DNA from: Channa striata
Lineage: Eukaryota > Chordata > Actinopteri > Anabantiformes > Channidae
Assembly (NCBI GenBank): GCA_033026295.1
Contig: CM065168.1
Span: forward strand, 28,260,306-28,324,305
Direction: 5' to 3'
DNA: 64,000 nucleotides
Every line of letters begins with the position of its first letter. Position 1 is the stretch's first letter. Under the pieces are notes generated by a model. It saw only the letters and a list, made by a program, of their open reading frames with translations. It searched no databases and was not told where the DNA came from. The position numbers and the translations under genes were made by a program. Below, piece by piece: positions 37,086 to 50,349 of this stretch.

Positions 37086-40000
37086 GCCTTTTTAGCACAA
37101 AGCTAAAGAAAACTCACCAAATATTGGAACAAAATGTATCAGGAAATATAGGCTCTGTAGCAAAAGGGGAGAAACAAGAGAAATGTGCAGCAGCTGCATG
37201 TGTGTTTCCGTTTACATACACCAGTTGCATATTAAATTTCTAAATCACATCATCATTATTTTCCTACAGTTACCATTAATATCAAAAAGTGGGCAGTTCC
37301 CCAGAGTTTGGTTGTCACTGTTACGACATCAGTGTAAGTCCTTGAAAGCATCAGAACCAGGAGCAGAAGCTGGGTTCACTCCAGGGCTCCGCAGGCCTGC
37401 CACACACATCTGTTAACCCTTCGTCACTTTGAACCAAAATGGCGGGTGGCCTGCCACAGTTTCAGCCCGCAGGGCAAATTTCATTACTTGACCAACGACA
37501 TCTGGAATGACGCTTCAGCAGTGATGCTTTGAGGCCACTATGTAGCTATATGGGAGTGTAGGCATTATTTACTCCCACATACGGCGAGTCAGTTTTGACT
37601 TACAAAGCTCTCATGTAGCTTATTGCAGGAGACATATGCTCTCAGGGTGAAAGTAGCACTTTGTTCTCTTGTTTCATTGGGTTGCAGTGTTAAATCTGGT
37701 GGCTAAGCCTGGAGGATGAAAATAGCAAAAAGTGTAAATCACTGACCTACTAAAGAAAACACATTATTATTACTTAGCTCTGCTTTGTTTAAGACCTCAC
37801 CTCAAATACATTATTCATGTCATGGCTGAATTACACTGTTGTGTTGCTTCTGTAAAAAGAATAAACGTCTCCATGGAGCGGCTGCTTGGCTTTCGAAGAC
37901 TGTCCTGTTGTCAGCGTCGTCGAATGCACCAAATTGCCATATTACATTAAATGATAGTCTCAGCAGAGTGTGCATTAGTGTGCAGCACTTTGCAATTTGT
38001 CCATCCCCTGCACTTTGCGAGACGCGTGAATTTCTGTGCTTTTGTGTGTTATTGCTAATGTTTGATGGATTTTCCTGCCAGCAGAGGTGTTGGAAACGGA
38101 TGTTGATCTCCCCCTTTGATCAAAACATACTAATCCCTGCAGAGAGCCCACCAAAAGGTGGTGCTGCATTGCTTTATAATCAGCAAAAGTTTGTCCAGTG
38201 TGTGTGTCTTCATGTGTGTGTCCATATGCATAGAGGGGCAGGGGGAGTTCTTCCAATTATCATATTGAAATTACACAGGGTCACGCTGCATTACTGGAGA
38301 GTCGCTAAAGCGCAATTTCCGCCGAGCCTCGTCCTTAGCTGACTTTGACACAGCATTAACACAATGCATACAATTAACACATTTTAATGACCATGTAGCT
38401 AATTAAAAATAAGCCTTCTGAGTCACAAGTCTTCATCATCTTCATCAACTGTGAACTGAACCTGTAGCCAGTGTGAGTGCAGGCCTCCTGAGTGGTTCGG
38501 TTCAAGTCTATCTGCATCAAATGTGCTCATGCATGTGTGGATTTCCCTCCGGAATGATTTACAGCACTCCCTCCATGTTAGGCTTCGTGCAGAAGGATGC
38601 CTGTAATCTACACAGAATACACACACACACAAAGCCAGGTCATTTTCAATCTGGCCCATCTCAGATGAGACAGGAAGGACAACAATAAAGTATGGCTTTA
38701 CATCTTGTTTTCACAGACAAGCAGCAAATTATCTCTAAGTCCCAGTAGTCGAGAGCCGTGCAGTTCCACAAGTGTTGACATCCATCTCACTTCAGCCAGC
38801 CTGCTCACCTGTCCTACCCTCTCCTCTCCTCTCTACTGACTCTCCACCAATCCAGTGTGCTTGAGTACAAGCGTGTATTGCATGTGCCTGATGGACTCGG
38901 ACAGTTTGCCCTCACTCTGAAGAAACACACTGAGGAAAACTGGTGAACCGTGTACACAGCGGAGATCGGCGCTCAAGCACTATCTGGAAATGGGAACCAG
39001 TAGCTTGTCTTGCAACTTGCACATGTACATGATAGTTGCTGTTTCTTCACACTTCATTTGGTCCTTTAGTGGAGCCTTGTGTTGTGACAGTGACACTGAA
39101 GGGTGCCTTGTGCAGTAAAAAGCATAGATTGACGCTTTGCTGCCATCCATTTTACCACATTTAAAAACTAGTGTGTGCATGCCTGCAACCTCACTTTCCT
39201 TTCAACTTAAAACACTGCCGTGGGTTGTTTTGAAAATCCAATTTCCTATTCGTGTTTGTTGGATTGTCGGGTGTATGTGCGTCTTTGCTCTGCATGGGAA
39301 TTTGAATGCAAGGCAAACAAAGTGGAAGCAGTTTGACTCATCAACGTAAAAATAAAAATCCTGCTTTGCTTCACCTTTAGCAGGTAACAAGACAGATGGA
39401 AACAGCACAGCGAGAGCTCAAAGTCATTTGATATTTAAAGAAATAAGCCGTGCTGTGAGTGACTGCTTTTTGAAATGAGAATTTTGCATGGTAATACATT
39501 TGGAAATGTCATTCGTCACCTCCACTGTTATGGTGAGTTTCTCATAACTGAGTGAAAATTCAACAAAAGTTGAAAACAGGACGGATCCATCATGCAAGCA
39601 AAGAAATATCTTTGTGTGCCGAATGCGTCGCCTGCTGGGTGGCGTGCTCCCTTCCTCGATATCGAGATTTAAAAAGAACCCAGCATTTCTGAAATTCTCC
39701 ATTAACCTTGATGTGTTTTGACGGCTGCAGCTCTTCGGTGTCTTCAACTCGCTTTGAGAAGCTGCAGCCGCAGCCAATTATGTATCTGTTGGGGCGCTTT
39801 CATGTCTCTGAGATGCTTAGTCACAAATGTACGTATTGTGCCCCGGTGTCACAACTTTTCATGCTCCAGCTCTGTCACTCGTCCATGTCATTACATCCCT
39901 TTCAGCGAAGAGGAAAGAATGAGAGGAGAGAGAGAGAGCAAGAGAGGGACAGGAAAGACAGGCCTGTCAAGTGACATTTTGTCGAGGGGTCCGGGCCATT

Positions 40001-42205
40001 GTGCGCTAGGGGAGACAACACCAGTCATTGCCATTACATTGGCTGGCAGAGATACACACAAAAACAGCCTTGGGTACACATATACACACACAACAGCATT
40101 TGTCTCAATTCTCATGTCAGCACAAAATATTGTTCTGGCTGTTTTCAGCAAAATACTTTCATTTTCTTTCTTTTGTTGATAGCATGGAAGGTTGTGTATG
40201 ATCCTGAGAGGACTATTTGTGCAGCTTCAAACAATGCAACCAAAGCACATTATTGTTAATCCACTAAATGGTATTCAAACGAAGTCACTCTCTCCTTAAT
40301 GTCTGTTGTTTGTCCCCAGCATTTAGGCACGAGCAAAAACAAAACTCGTGCATGCACAAGCAGAAAATATGCACAATCACACACACACAAAGTCACTCTT
40401 ACAGAAGACTCCCCACACTGAGCGAGCATAATTAGCACACTCGTTAAGCTCATCTGCATCTCTCTTCAAAGGAGAGCAACGCAAATGGATGGGATTTAGC
40501 CACCGGCAGCAATTAGGCCAAAAAATATCCTAGCTGGAGAAACTTGGTTACAGTGAGGCAAAGTCGGTGTCATCCTGGGAAATAAATGTGCACTAAGCAC
40601 ACAATAGAACCCAAAAGAACGCTTTCATTTACTCTCATGTCAAATCAAGTTCTGTTTAATCACATTTGCTACCAGCCCTCCTGGTTATCACACAATCCAG
40701 GGCTTTAAGGTAGAATGAAATTTCATTAGCAAATGACACCGTCATCAATTTATTCTGCTAACAAGTATTGGCTGTGTTAGCAAATCCTGATATATCTAAT
40801 TTCTCTGTGCCACAGAGCTCCGTTGTTGTCCAAAAACTATTAAAAACACATCAGTGAGCCACACGCTTGCACTGGATCAAAGGTTCCTTCATTACAGTGA
40901 TTGTGGACAAGGTGGTTTATTTTGACTCAGCCTCACACACAGCATCCTGCTGCTGTAAATGTCAGCCCTTTCTCATTCCGGAGGCGTCAAAAAGTATCGC
41001 TTTGTCCAGTTCCTTCTGTGTCACGTGCGGACGCTGAAGGTACTCCTTGGCATCGGTGACTGATGCTCTGAGCTCTCAGCATAGTTCGGCGGAAGCCCTG
41101 ATGTTCAAATTTTGATGCCTAAAGCTGTGATGTAAAATATTAAGCTAGAAGGTGGTAAGGGTGGCGGGAGACGGGGGTTCGGCTCTAGTAGGAGATTCTT
41201 TGTGCTTTGGCACACGTGGTTACTGTATTAAGGAAGTAAGTGCGTGTCACTGTTTGTAGTGCTAGCCTTTATGTAATTTATCTTCTAACATAACCTTACC
41301 CTGCAGTTTTTTTTGCATAACCGTTGTTGTCTGTTAACGTAACGTTATTCATAAATTGTTTCCTCAATACAGTTTTTGTGTGTATCTAAAGTTGTTTCCT
41401 TAGTGTCATAAGGTGACTCACTTCAGGAGTATCCAATACTCAGGCCAAAGTGCTTCTGTAGTGTCAACACCGGACACCATCGACGCAAGGGTGTCAAACA
41501 ACGTCCAGTAGTTACGCTAAAGGCTACGTGTGGCGTCAATATGATACGCCGAGGACGTACAAATTGGCACAATTCGCCTTAGAAAGTGATGCTGTGGGAT
41601 GAGAATGTGTATGTGTATTATTCCGCAGCAGAACCTAGTTCCCAATAAGTGCACTGTTAACTCCAGTTTCACTAATGTTTGGACAAATCTGAAGGACTAG
41701 CAGTTTTAGAAAATTAGCCATTTAGAATCATATCAATCAATATACTTCATCTCTGTGATACTGTGATACTGTGATTATACAGCAGCTCATAGGAGACAAA
41801 CCAAACACTGGTTTAAGATTTAGATTATGCTAAATCTTCCACATTGTTCCTTTTAAGCATAAATCTCAGATTTTGAATGTATTTCCTGTGATTCTAGGTT
41901 ATGGAATACATCCCTCCTTTAACGTGTTTCTCTGTTTCCAACTTAGAATCTTTTCCAATTGACATGCTCCATAGTTTTTAGGTCAGATAAGGTTATCATA
42001 CTTCAGAGGTTGTAAACTTGGTTGTTGTTGCTCCACCAGATGATATTATATGAACTGTAAGCGTGGCCAGATGACATCATCCAGAGCAGCAGGGATATTC
42101 AAGGAAAGGTAGAGTTTATTACCACTCAAACACATGTACTTCCTGCCATGATCCACATCTTGGACTTTGTTTTTCTCTTAGTGACTTGCTTTCTACACCT
42201 CTCTG

Positions 42206-42251
<46 letters not shown>

Positions 42252-45200
42252 TTGATTGCCTTGCTTCTCACACAAACCTGATTCCTGTTTGATTTCCTCA
42301 GGATACAGTTTGCCTCTTCACACACTACACACTTTCTGTTAGATCCCTATCAGCACACACTAGCTTCTGAGTCCTTGTTCGCCTGCTCTGCCAATCTTCA
42401 GTTCTTCTCCTGGACTTTGATCAGGCTTCATGTTCTTGCTCTGTGTTGTAGTTAGTTACTCATTAGCTTCTGGCTTTATGTTCTTTTTTACTCTCTTTAT
42501 GTTGAGCCTATCTTGTTTACCTTGTGGTGGTTGGACCTTGAGCAGTGGAGAAACCAAAGCTTTTCAAAACACTGAATCATAAAAAGCAATTGCATTGAAA
42601 GTAGTTGAGTCTTTTGAGGCATTTGACACGTTAAAAATGCCTGAACAAATCATTAGTATGAAATAAACGATGAAACAGCTGATCAGAATAAGATGTTTGT
42701 GTGCTCCCTTTGTTATTTTGTTAAATAAATTTACTATAAATTTCCATTATTTGAATAGAGCAGAATCAGAAGTATCTCTGACGTTCAAAGTCAGCGCAAC
42801 ACCTTTCTGATACAAATACGATGTAATGAAGCTTCGCTGAAGTTGATAATATGATTCATTTTTAAAATTAATTTTAAATACAGTGAAATTAGGCTTTAAG
42901 ACGTCTTACTGTTCTGTCTGTGTCCAGTAGTTCTGCTGAAGAGCATGACATTTTTGCTTATGTATATTTGTTTTTAGCTTTTATCTTCCATGTTTTACTC
43001 ATATTTAGCTGTTTAGTTTCCCTGCTCTCGCACGTGTTTAGTGTCTTCCATCATAGTAACTACTGTTCCTTTTGGTATATCGACTCTCTTAGTTTTGATG
43101 ATGTTGGGTCTCCTGAGTCCACTCGTCTAAATTTGACTCTCCCTAGCCAAGATAAAAATAGACAATATTGCCCTACAATCTGAAATTTTGTGAGATGTTC
43201 AATGCATTTCAGTTTTGGTATTTTGTGGGATTATAAAGACTAAACATTTCCAGCAAAGTCAGGAGCTTAATTTCCAGTCTCCATAAATTTTTACCAAATT
43301 TTTTAGAACTCCATCTAACAGTTTTGCTAGAGATCATATATCAGTCTGGAAGGCCTGGGCCAAGAGGGCAGTAAGTTACATGCTGCCAGAATGCCCATCG
43401 AAATTAATGTTTCCATACGTTCCATTTAAATTGATGTTAATGCCAAATGCTTTACAGCACATAGAGCACACGGAATAGCAATGTCATCAAATGTCTGATG
43501 AATGACTGTATTTTGATTTCATTTGCTTACATCTCTAACACTTGAAGCGCCACCAATAATAAAACACTATAGTGGATCCAAAGAGAGACGTTTTGTTTAG
43601 GTATATTTATTTTCGTAGCTAAAAAATGTCTTCAATGGTAGACAGTTTCATTGATTTTATTTCAGTAACACATTCCTGAAATACAACCAATGAAAATGTT
43701 CACTCTTTGAAAATAAGACCACATTTATAGAATTAGTGTTACCCGTGTGGTAACAGCTGGCTCATACAGGACAATAGAGGACATTGCTGGCTCATAATAA
43801 CTGCATTATTGACTTGATAATTGTAATTGCAAATCTTTATAGCGACATATCCACTTAACAGACAGGCTGTTCCTTGAAATTGTACCTTAACTCAATAAAT
43901 TGTATAAATATGTACCTTTTTGCCCCTCCAACGATAGACATACAATACTTACCTCAAAGTCCAATAGCCATAGAGGATACTTTAGGGAGAGAAACGGACG
44001 CTTCCTGTTCAGTCCAGACAATATAGTGAAGTCTAACTCTAAAGAAAACAGATGTACTTCAACCCACCAGTCGTAGTTTGAGATATGTACTTCATGGTTT
44101 TAATGTTGGTTTTAATGACTAGTCTGCGCTCCGGTCCTCAGTGGAAATACATAAGTCATTATCTTCAAGAGCCCAGTGATTTTGGTTGACTTTCTTTGCC
44201 TTTTCTTGCACACGATCAAACATCACATCCTGTTGTTCAGTGTTTTCCCACCATCTCTCCCCAGTCTTTCCACTGCAGCTTCATCTACCTATTTTACATT
44301 TGTGTGAGAGTCGGAAAATGAGATGCAGAGAGACAGAGAGGGAATCCAAATCAGAGCTGTCATACAACATGTATACCCATCACATCGTGGCATCATCCTA
44401 AGGGCTGCTCAGGTCATCGAGCTCGTTCTCTTTACCTTTCTTATTCCTCCCGTCTTCCGGCTGCATCAGTCTGTTTTCACACCCTTAATGAGTCCCCTTC
44501 TGAATGCTTGTTTTTCGGCAACACTTGAATTTCCATGGCACCGCTCTGATGGACGTGCAGCCGCCAGGAGCTAAATTCAAAGCAGAGAGTAGGCGGCGAG
44601 GGATAGAAGTTCAACATTACGGGACTTTAAATATTTTAACAAGTCAAAAGTTAGAGAAAGGGTGATCAACGTTCCTCGCTGCCGCAATTCCATCAGAAGA
44701 GTTAATTGGCAGTGAAAAGCACTTGAGCTTTTTTGACAGTTTTTGGAGATGCGATAGGGAAGGAGGAATGCAGTTTTTTGTTTTTAATATTACCCCTTGC
44801 TGTCTGTCCAGCACCGCAGTGGACGACCAGAATTAAGAGTGAGGCATATAAAGATGGTCGTAGCAGTGCTTCTATGAGTTTCTTTGGGAGGAACAGCAAA
44901 ACAGAATAGAAAAGAAACCCTGCAGCAGCTTCACGTCTCTCTCTCTCTCTTTCTCTCACTCATTAATCATGTACCTGGAGAGAAGGTGGAGATGTTGACC
45001 CAAAGAGGAGGTGCATCATTTCTTGCTCTGTCTCGAAAGAGAAAATCAGGACAGCCTAATCACAATATAATGTCATCACACATCTGCGAATCAGCTCTGC
45101 AGGTGACTGACAGGTCCCTCATTTAATTCTGCTTGAAAGACATAATGGAAACTAAAACTCATTTCTAGCATATATCCAACATATATCCAAAGCAACATTC

Positions 45201-46220
45201 TGCTGGCTCTATGCAGTGATTCTGGAGGAATGCTGTCTGTTTGTTGCTTGATTTTCCAATCTCCTAAAAAATGAATGTACCCAACATAACTATAATGTTA
45301 ATCTGTATGCAACTTTTACAGCGATGCAGATTTTTTTATGTTACTATCTATAATTGAACATAAAGACATAATTACCTTTTGTCAAATTTGTCATGGAAAA
45401 CAGACATTTTGGAAGTAATATTTTCAGAGTTGCCGTTTGAGTATCATGGTGGAAAATGTTATGCTCCTACAAAAACCTGAGTAATTAAAAAGTTCAAGTG
45501 AAAATGGTCAATCAACTCCTCAGGGAAATGTAGTTTTTATCTACCCATGGTTTCATTCACCATTAAGCATTGTTAAATTGTGTTTGTGATGTATTTTACA
45601 ACCGCATGTCTGCGTGTTGTTGTTGCTGCTGTTGTTTCTATTTTAATTTTCTGTTAAAATCTCCTCACAGCTGTTGTGATTTTGCCCGTAGGAGTTTGTT
45701 TTTTGTCTTCATCATAGTCTTTGCAGTTCATTTTTTGGGGGGTTCTGTCCACTCTTGTCCTTGTTGTGTTATAGGCTACTCCCCCTGCATGTGTTCTTCC
45801 TTTCTGGCGATTCAGCAGCCACCTGCCCAGTGCACCTGTGTGCCATCTACCTTAGTTATATGGGTCTTTATTTGCACGGCGCTGCCTGCTGGGGTGGTCA
45901 GAGTTTAGTCCTCTGTCCACTGTGATTCACGATGCTCTCCACTCCTCAGTCATAAAATAGAGCTCCTCTGTTCTCCACCTGCTCTGGTGTTATTTGGCTG
46001 TTTTCCCTCTTTGTGAGTTATCAGTCTTCTGGCAAGATTGTCTTGCTGTCAGAGCAGGGTGCATTCTGTGGTCATACCTACTGTTCAAGGATGTTTGCCC
46101 CTTTATTAGATAATACTTTTATGGCTATATTCTTTAGCTTTGCAATTTGCATCCATTATTTTTGAACTTGACTTTTGTTGTCTCTATGTCTGGGCTCTTG
46201 AGCCAAACATCCATCCTTCT
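37086..46220. other. Gene-poor interval between tmem256 and the plus-strand promoter (left part)
   Basis: No supported exon. The longest frame, 167 codons at 37839-38342 plus, has no recognised domain. Contents include a palindromic TTTGATCAAA (38115-38124), an 8-bp tandem repeat of ctgtgata at 41753-41777, a CA microsatellite at 42207-42249 and a CT run near 44938-44957. Non-repetitive stretches at about 37.85-38.35 and 40.6-40.9 kb are candidates for conserved regulatory DNA. Confidence 0.55.
42207..42249. repeat. (CA)n microsatellite
   Basis: Uninterrupted CA tract of about 43 bases. Confidence 0.95.
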
Positions 46221-46221
46221 G

Positions 46222-46450
46222 GGCAGGAACGCTGGAGCCTTTCCCAGCTGTCATAGGGTGAGAGGTGGGCTACACCCTGGACAGGTCGCCCGTCAGAGCC
46301 AACACAGAGAATTTAGATTCACCCATTAATCTAACATGCATGTCTTTGGGCTGTGGGAGGAAACCGGAGAACCCACCTACCCCGGAAACCCACGCAAGCA
46401 CAGGGAGAATATGCTGAACTCCATGAGAACTCCACACGGAGGCACCAGCA
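46222..46450 (+). mobile_element. LINE 3'-end fragment, plus orientation
   Basis: Contains GGAGCCTTTCCCAGCTGTCA, TACACCCTGGACAGGTCGCC, AATTTAGATTCACCCATTAA, CATGCATGTCTTTGGGCTGT and GGGAGGAAACCGGAGAACCC, then AACTCCACACGGAGGC. This order of blocks is the familiar 3' end of a high-copy fish non-LTR retrotransposon (RTE or L2 type; I cannot decide the clade). Confidence 0.75.
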
Positions 46451-46569
46451 GGAGCCTCCTTTTCAATAAAAGCCTCAGTGAATAAATTTCATGCATTTTG
46501 TTTAGGCACAAAAACAACTTGGTTAGGTTTAGTAAATGTTTGTCTGGATGTGCCAGGCTTAGTACTGCC

Positions 46570-46830
46570 ACCTTACTGCTAGAAGGTTCATTCAAATTTG
46601 CCTGGTGATCTGGAACCTTTCTACGTAGACTTTTCTTGCATAGGTTTCCTCTCGGTACTCTGGTTTCTTCTTAAAATCCAAAGACATGCATTTTAGGTTA
46701 ACTGGTGAATCTAAGAATGTTATTTTACATGGTAGCCTGTGTCTGTATGCTCTGTCAGCCCTGAGATAGACTGTCAACCTGATCTTGATAACCAGGATGT
46801 ACCAAGCTGTTGACCCAGTGACAATTACCG
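46570..46830 (-). mobile_element. LINE 3'-end fragment, minus orientation
   Basis: The reverse complement shows the same family as the neighbouring copy: GACAGTCTATCTCAGGGCTG, TTAGATTCACCAGTTAACCT, ATGCATGTCTTTGGATTTTA, GAAACCAGAGTACC and AGAAAGGTTCCAGATCACCA, ending with AACCTTCTAGCAGTAAGG. It is more diverged than the plus copy. Together the two copies form an inverted pair around about 120 bp that includes TTTAGGCACAAAAACAACTT, another common fish repeat motif. Confidence 0.7.
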
Positions 46831-47841
46831 GCTGGATATTTTATTGATATATATTATAATCATTATCATAAAAAATGGAATTGGTCTGGAATTTTTTCCT
46901 ACAAAAACATATTTGCATAGAACACAGCTCTTAGGAGACAGGACTGGGCCTATACACACACATTTGGACAAATTCTGATTGTTTTCCTCAAATCTTGGCT
47001 GCCTTTCAGCAATATTTTGGTGTGCGCACCAGAATCTGTTTAGATGTGGAAGTAGCCTCAGACAGCCATGCTGTATGTGGGCCAGACACAGCCCAAGGGT
47101 GTATATGTACAAGACAAATCACAAACATGTGGCCCAAATATTCACCAGAATAATTCTGCTCTGTGGGTACAGAGGATTAACACCCCAAGGGCCCCCCTAT
47201 AGTTTGAAAACCACTATTCTAGACAGTTCTGAAGCAGCTACGGCTCCATCATTTTTATTCCTATCTAGATCCTCCGCTGTGCTGCCGCAACAAGCCCAGT
47301 TTCCCCATGGGGACCGTTGAGGTTTCACCTAATCACCTAATGTAATAATGATGAAACATTCCAGTGTTCTACACATCGCAAGCAAACTATTGCTTAAAGC
47401 TCAACATCATCTGTTTGGAACAATGAGGTTGTTTGTGATAGAGTCGTTGAGATGTCTATCATTTGGATACTCTTCCCACAGGAGCCACTTTCTGCTTTCA
47501 TTATGCTGATTTAGCTCCACTCCTTATGCCGTCTCTCCATTGCCGAATGCTTTGCTCACAAGGCAGCAAGCTGCAACAACAACAAAGGGATGTGAGCAGC
47601 GGAGGAATTAACTATATCAAAAACAATTACAGCCTGCAAAATGTCAGGCTGGATAAGTCTGCCTAATAACCTGTAAAATTATGTCTCTTTCTGCTTATTA
47701 TTCAGAATGGAGTGTGTATGCGTACCCCTGGCACACACTTTCAAACAGGCAAATGAACTCCTAACTGACTATTTCTAAAGTCAATGTCATCAGTTATTCT
47801 TAATTATAATATGTATTGAATAAGTAATCACATTACTCTGA
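46831..47841. other. No gene or repeat recognised
   Basis: Short frames of up to 113 codons on either strand, none with a recognisable family. Sequence appears unique. Confidence 0.5.
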
Positions 47842-48465
47842 CAGCTGGGATTCAGGAGGTAGACAAGTTGTCCACCAATCACAGGGTCAGTGGCTCGATT
47901 CCCATATGCCCAGGTGTGCTATGGCTGAACACTCAACCCAAAGTTGCCCTGGTGTGTCAGGCTAGGGTAGTTATAACCAGTCCAGGTCCAAACTGTAGTC
48001 TGTCCAGAGCTGGAACCAACATATCATTCATATCATTTTAATTCAGTTTTGGTGGCGAGATAAAACTTTGGCCAGCAACTATTTTCTGACATTGTTTCTA
48101 CACCATTACTCAGTTGAAGGGACACCTGTCCACCTGTCTGTCTGTCTGACTGGCCATTAGTCAGTGCCATCGGTTTAGTCAGGAGGACTGAGATTGGTCA
48201 ACGTGAGAATGTCAGCCATTCACAGAGTAGGGCAGGCTAATACTGAAATATGCAATGCCTAATATAATATCTAATGCCTGTAATGCCTAACTAAATATAA
48301 TCTGGACCTCCTTAAAACATAATTGACTACCCCTGGGCTAGGGCCTTGCATTACATCTCTGCCATCTTTGGTGTGTGTGCTTGTGAATAGGTGAACAAAA
48401 TTGTAAAGCACTTTATCTGGCAGCCAAAGTAGTAATGCACTATATAAGTGAGAACAATTTACATT
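47842..48465 (+). mobile_element. SINE-like fish repeat, split by an insertion
   Basis: Left part: AGGAGGTAGACAAGTTGTCC, ACCAATCACAGGGTCAGTGG, CTCGATTCCCATATGCCCAG and ACTCAACCCAAAGTTGCCCT. Right part, 376 bp further on: CCTTGCATTACATCTCTGCC, TTTGGTGTGTGTGCTTGTGA, TTGTAAAGCACTTTATCTGG and GCACTATATAAGTGAGAACA. In intact copies I recall, these blocks are contiguous. The element occupies 47842-47967 and 48344-48465. Confidence 0.7.
47968..48335. mobile_element. hAT-like non-autonomous insertion with 8-bp target duplication
   Basis: The 368-bp insert is flanked by identical 8-mers ggctaggg at 47960-47967 and 48336-48343. Its right end, reverse complemented, begins CAGGGGTAGTCAATTATG, like many hAT termini; the left end begins tagttataacc and appears to lack the first bases. 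Internally it has several copies of taatgccta. An 8-bp target duplication is characteristic of hAT transposons. No coding capacity. Confidence 0.65.
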
Positions 48466-50064
48466 ACTTTACATACCGTATAACAACAACAGTAATTTGT
48501 CACATTAGCCTTGGAATTGCATACTGCAGGTGCTACCTCTTAACAATTCTCCCACATGACACAACCAAACACCACACATGTGCAGAAAAAAGACGGCAGA
48601 CTATAGTAAAGATTCAAAGGACTTACTCATTAGGAATATTATTACATTTTAAAGAGTAAAATGACATGATATCTGAATACAGCTAGGCCAGTGTCAGTGT
48701 GAAAGATCTGTGTAATAATAATGTATAATAACCACAAGAGAGGTTGTGGTTGTTTGCATGAGCTTAATATTTGACATTGTGCATTAAAAGAACAATGCCA
48801 AATATTAAGACAATTACACACAACACGCATAAGCACACACACACAAGCCTGTTAATGGTAATAATGACTACATGTGCACGTATGATTAAAAGGCCATAAA
48901 GCCAAAGTTTCTCACTGAGCAGAAGTAATGAAAATTACAGTTGCACTGTGCAGGTCTCCTCCTTTATACCTCAGGGTGGCAGCTTGCATTGAAGGGACAT
49001 GTGGCACCGCAATTATGGCAATGTGGCACTGGCCGATTCATGGATTTGGAGACAACACTAGTGCTCACATGGGTACAATTAAAAGCAGATGCTACTCTAG
49101 CTAATGAGGTGTGCATGTGTGTGGCATGGGGATGCTGAGAGGGGGTGGCTATACGAGGGGAACTGATGCAAGAGGAGCTACTTTAGCACTAATCTGGCCG
49201 ACTCCCTGCTGCTACAGATCAGAGAAGAGGGATGCGATCCCCGACCCCAAGGGCCTGGATGCTTACTGAGGAGAATAGATATAGGAAAGGAGGATGGAAG
49301 GGAGAGTGGGAGGTACTGTAACACTACAAGGTAGGGAGAGTCTAAGGAAAGCCAGAGGAAGAAACCGAAATGAGAGAAAGGAAGAGAAGAAAGGGGTGAC
49401 AGACAGAGCAGGCTCGCTGCAAGGGAGCAGATGAAGATGTAAAATAAGGAGAAGTATAAATAGTGGAGCATGCTATAGAATACACTCTCCCATCTCACTT
49501 GACCTTGAGTTTATTAATGATTTAGCAGCTCGGGGACTTAATCCTCTGAGCGTTAAGGCTAACTTTTCTCTCTCTTTCTGTCCATACACACTAGAAAAAT
49601 TTGAATGTATATGTTTAATATAGTGGGATATAAAGGGATTATATGAAATGAGTATATTATGTGAATGCGAAAACATTGTGACAATGTGTGTGAAACGTGT
49701 CTCTGAAATTGGAGAGACTTATCATCTGAATCTGCAGCTCTCTGTAACTATCTGTCCTAACCAGAACTTTACTGTTTTGGGTCTCACTGCCCTCACAGCA
49801 TCAGTTCTACACACAGCAGGTAGCTGTTGTGAGAGTATGAGCTCTAAAAACAGCAGACAGACACATTTAGCAACTAGCTGGTTACCATGATGAGGCATTT
49901 ACAGTAAGGCACTGTATTTCTCTCAAGAATTGGTACTGACCAAACACAGAATTAAAGTAAAGGGTAAATTGGACTTGAGTGGAAATAAATGGTCAGGATG
50001 TTGGGTTAGCTTCTGAAAGGTAGAAATGGATCTTTACGATGTTGTAGAGGGCAAATGTGCGTGC
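48466..50064. other. No gene recognised
   Basis: Mostly unique sequence with a purine-rich stretch at about 49.26-49.46 kb that generates a spurious 106-codon minus frame. Nothing supported. Confidence 0.5.
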
Positions 50065-50349
50065 TTAAAAAAAATTAGAGTTGTGGTCAGTAAAGCTTAT
50101 TTGATGGTCAGTTATGACCCCTAGATTTTTGTCAGGCTTTCTCTGGATAATTACTGAAGTTGATCTTGATGTTGTGGTAAATAGAAGGTCTGACTGCGAG
50201 GACCAGAACTTCTGTCTTGAGTTAAAGATGTCTTTCTTTAAAAGGACAGGAAAAAGCTGTGCTTCCTCAGCATAGCAATGTAGTAGAAGACAAGTGGGTT
50301 GATGAAAAAACCCAGGACAGCACCCTGAGGTACACCTGGGAGGAGGCAA
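50065..50349 (-). pseudogene. LINE reverse-transcriptase fragment
   Basis: The minus-strand frame contains HCYAEEAQLFPVL, corresponding to the CYADDTQLY catalytic box of non-LTR reverse transcriptases. It is followed by KNLGVITDHQISFTDHN, which matches the conserved (R/K)NLGVI.D..LSF..H block. The DD pair is changed to EE. Upstream, PRCTSGCCPGFF looks like a shifted GVPQGSVLGP box. The stretch between the two boxes is shorter than usual, so it is a deleted, frameshifted relic. Confidence 0.6.

Noticed and set aside
37839..38342. 167-codon plus frame
   Set aside because: No recognisable domain, Cys-rich by chance, and overlapped by a similar-length frame on the other strand.
45570..45908. 112-codon plus frame with a poly-Cys run
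   Set aside because: The Cys run comes from a TGTTGTTG simple repeat; the remainder has no homology I can name.
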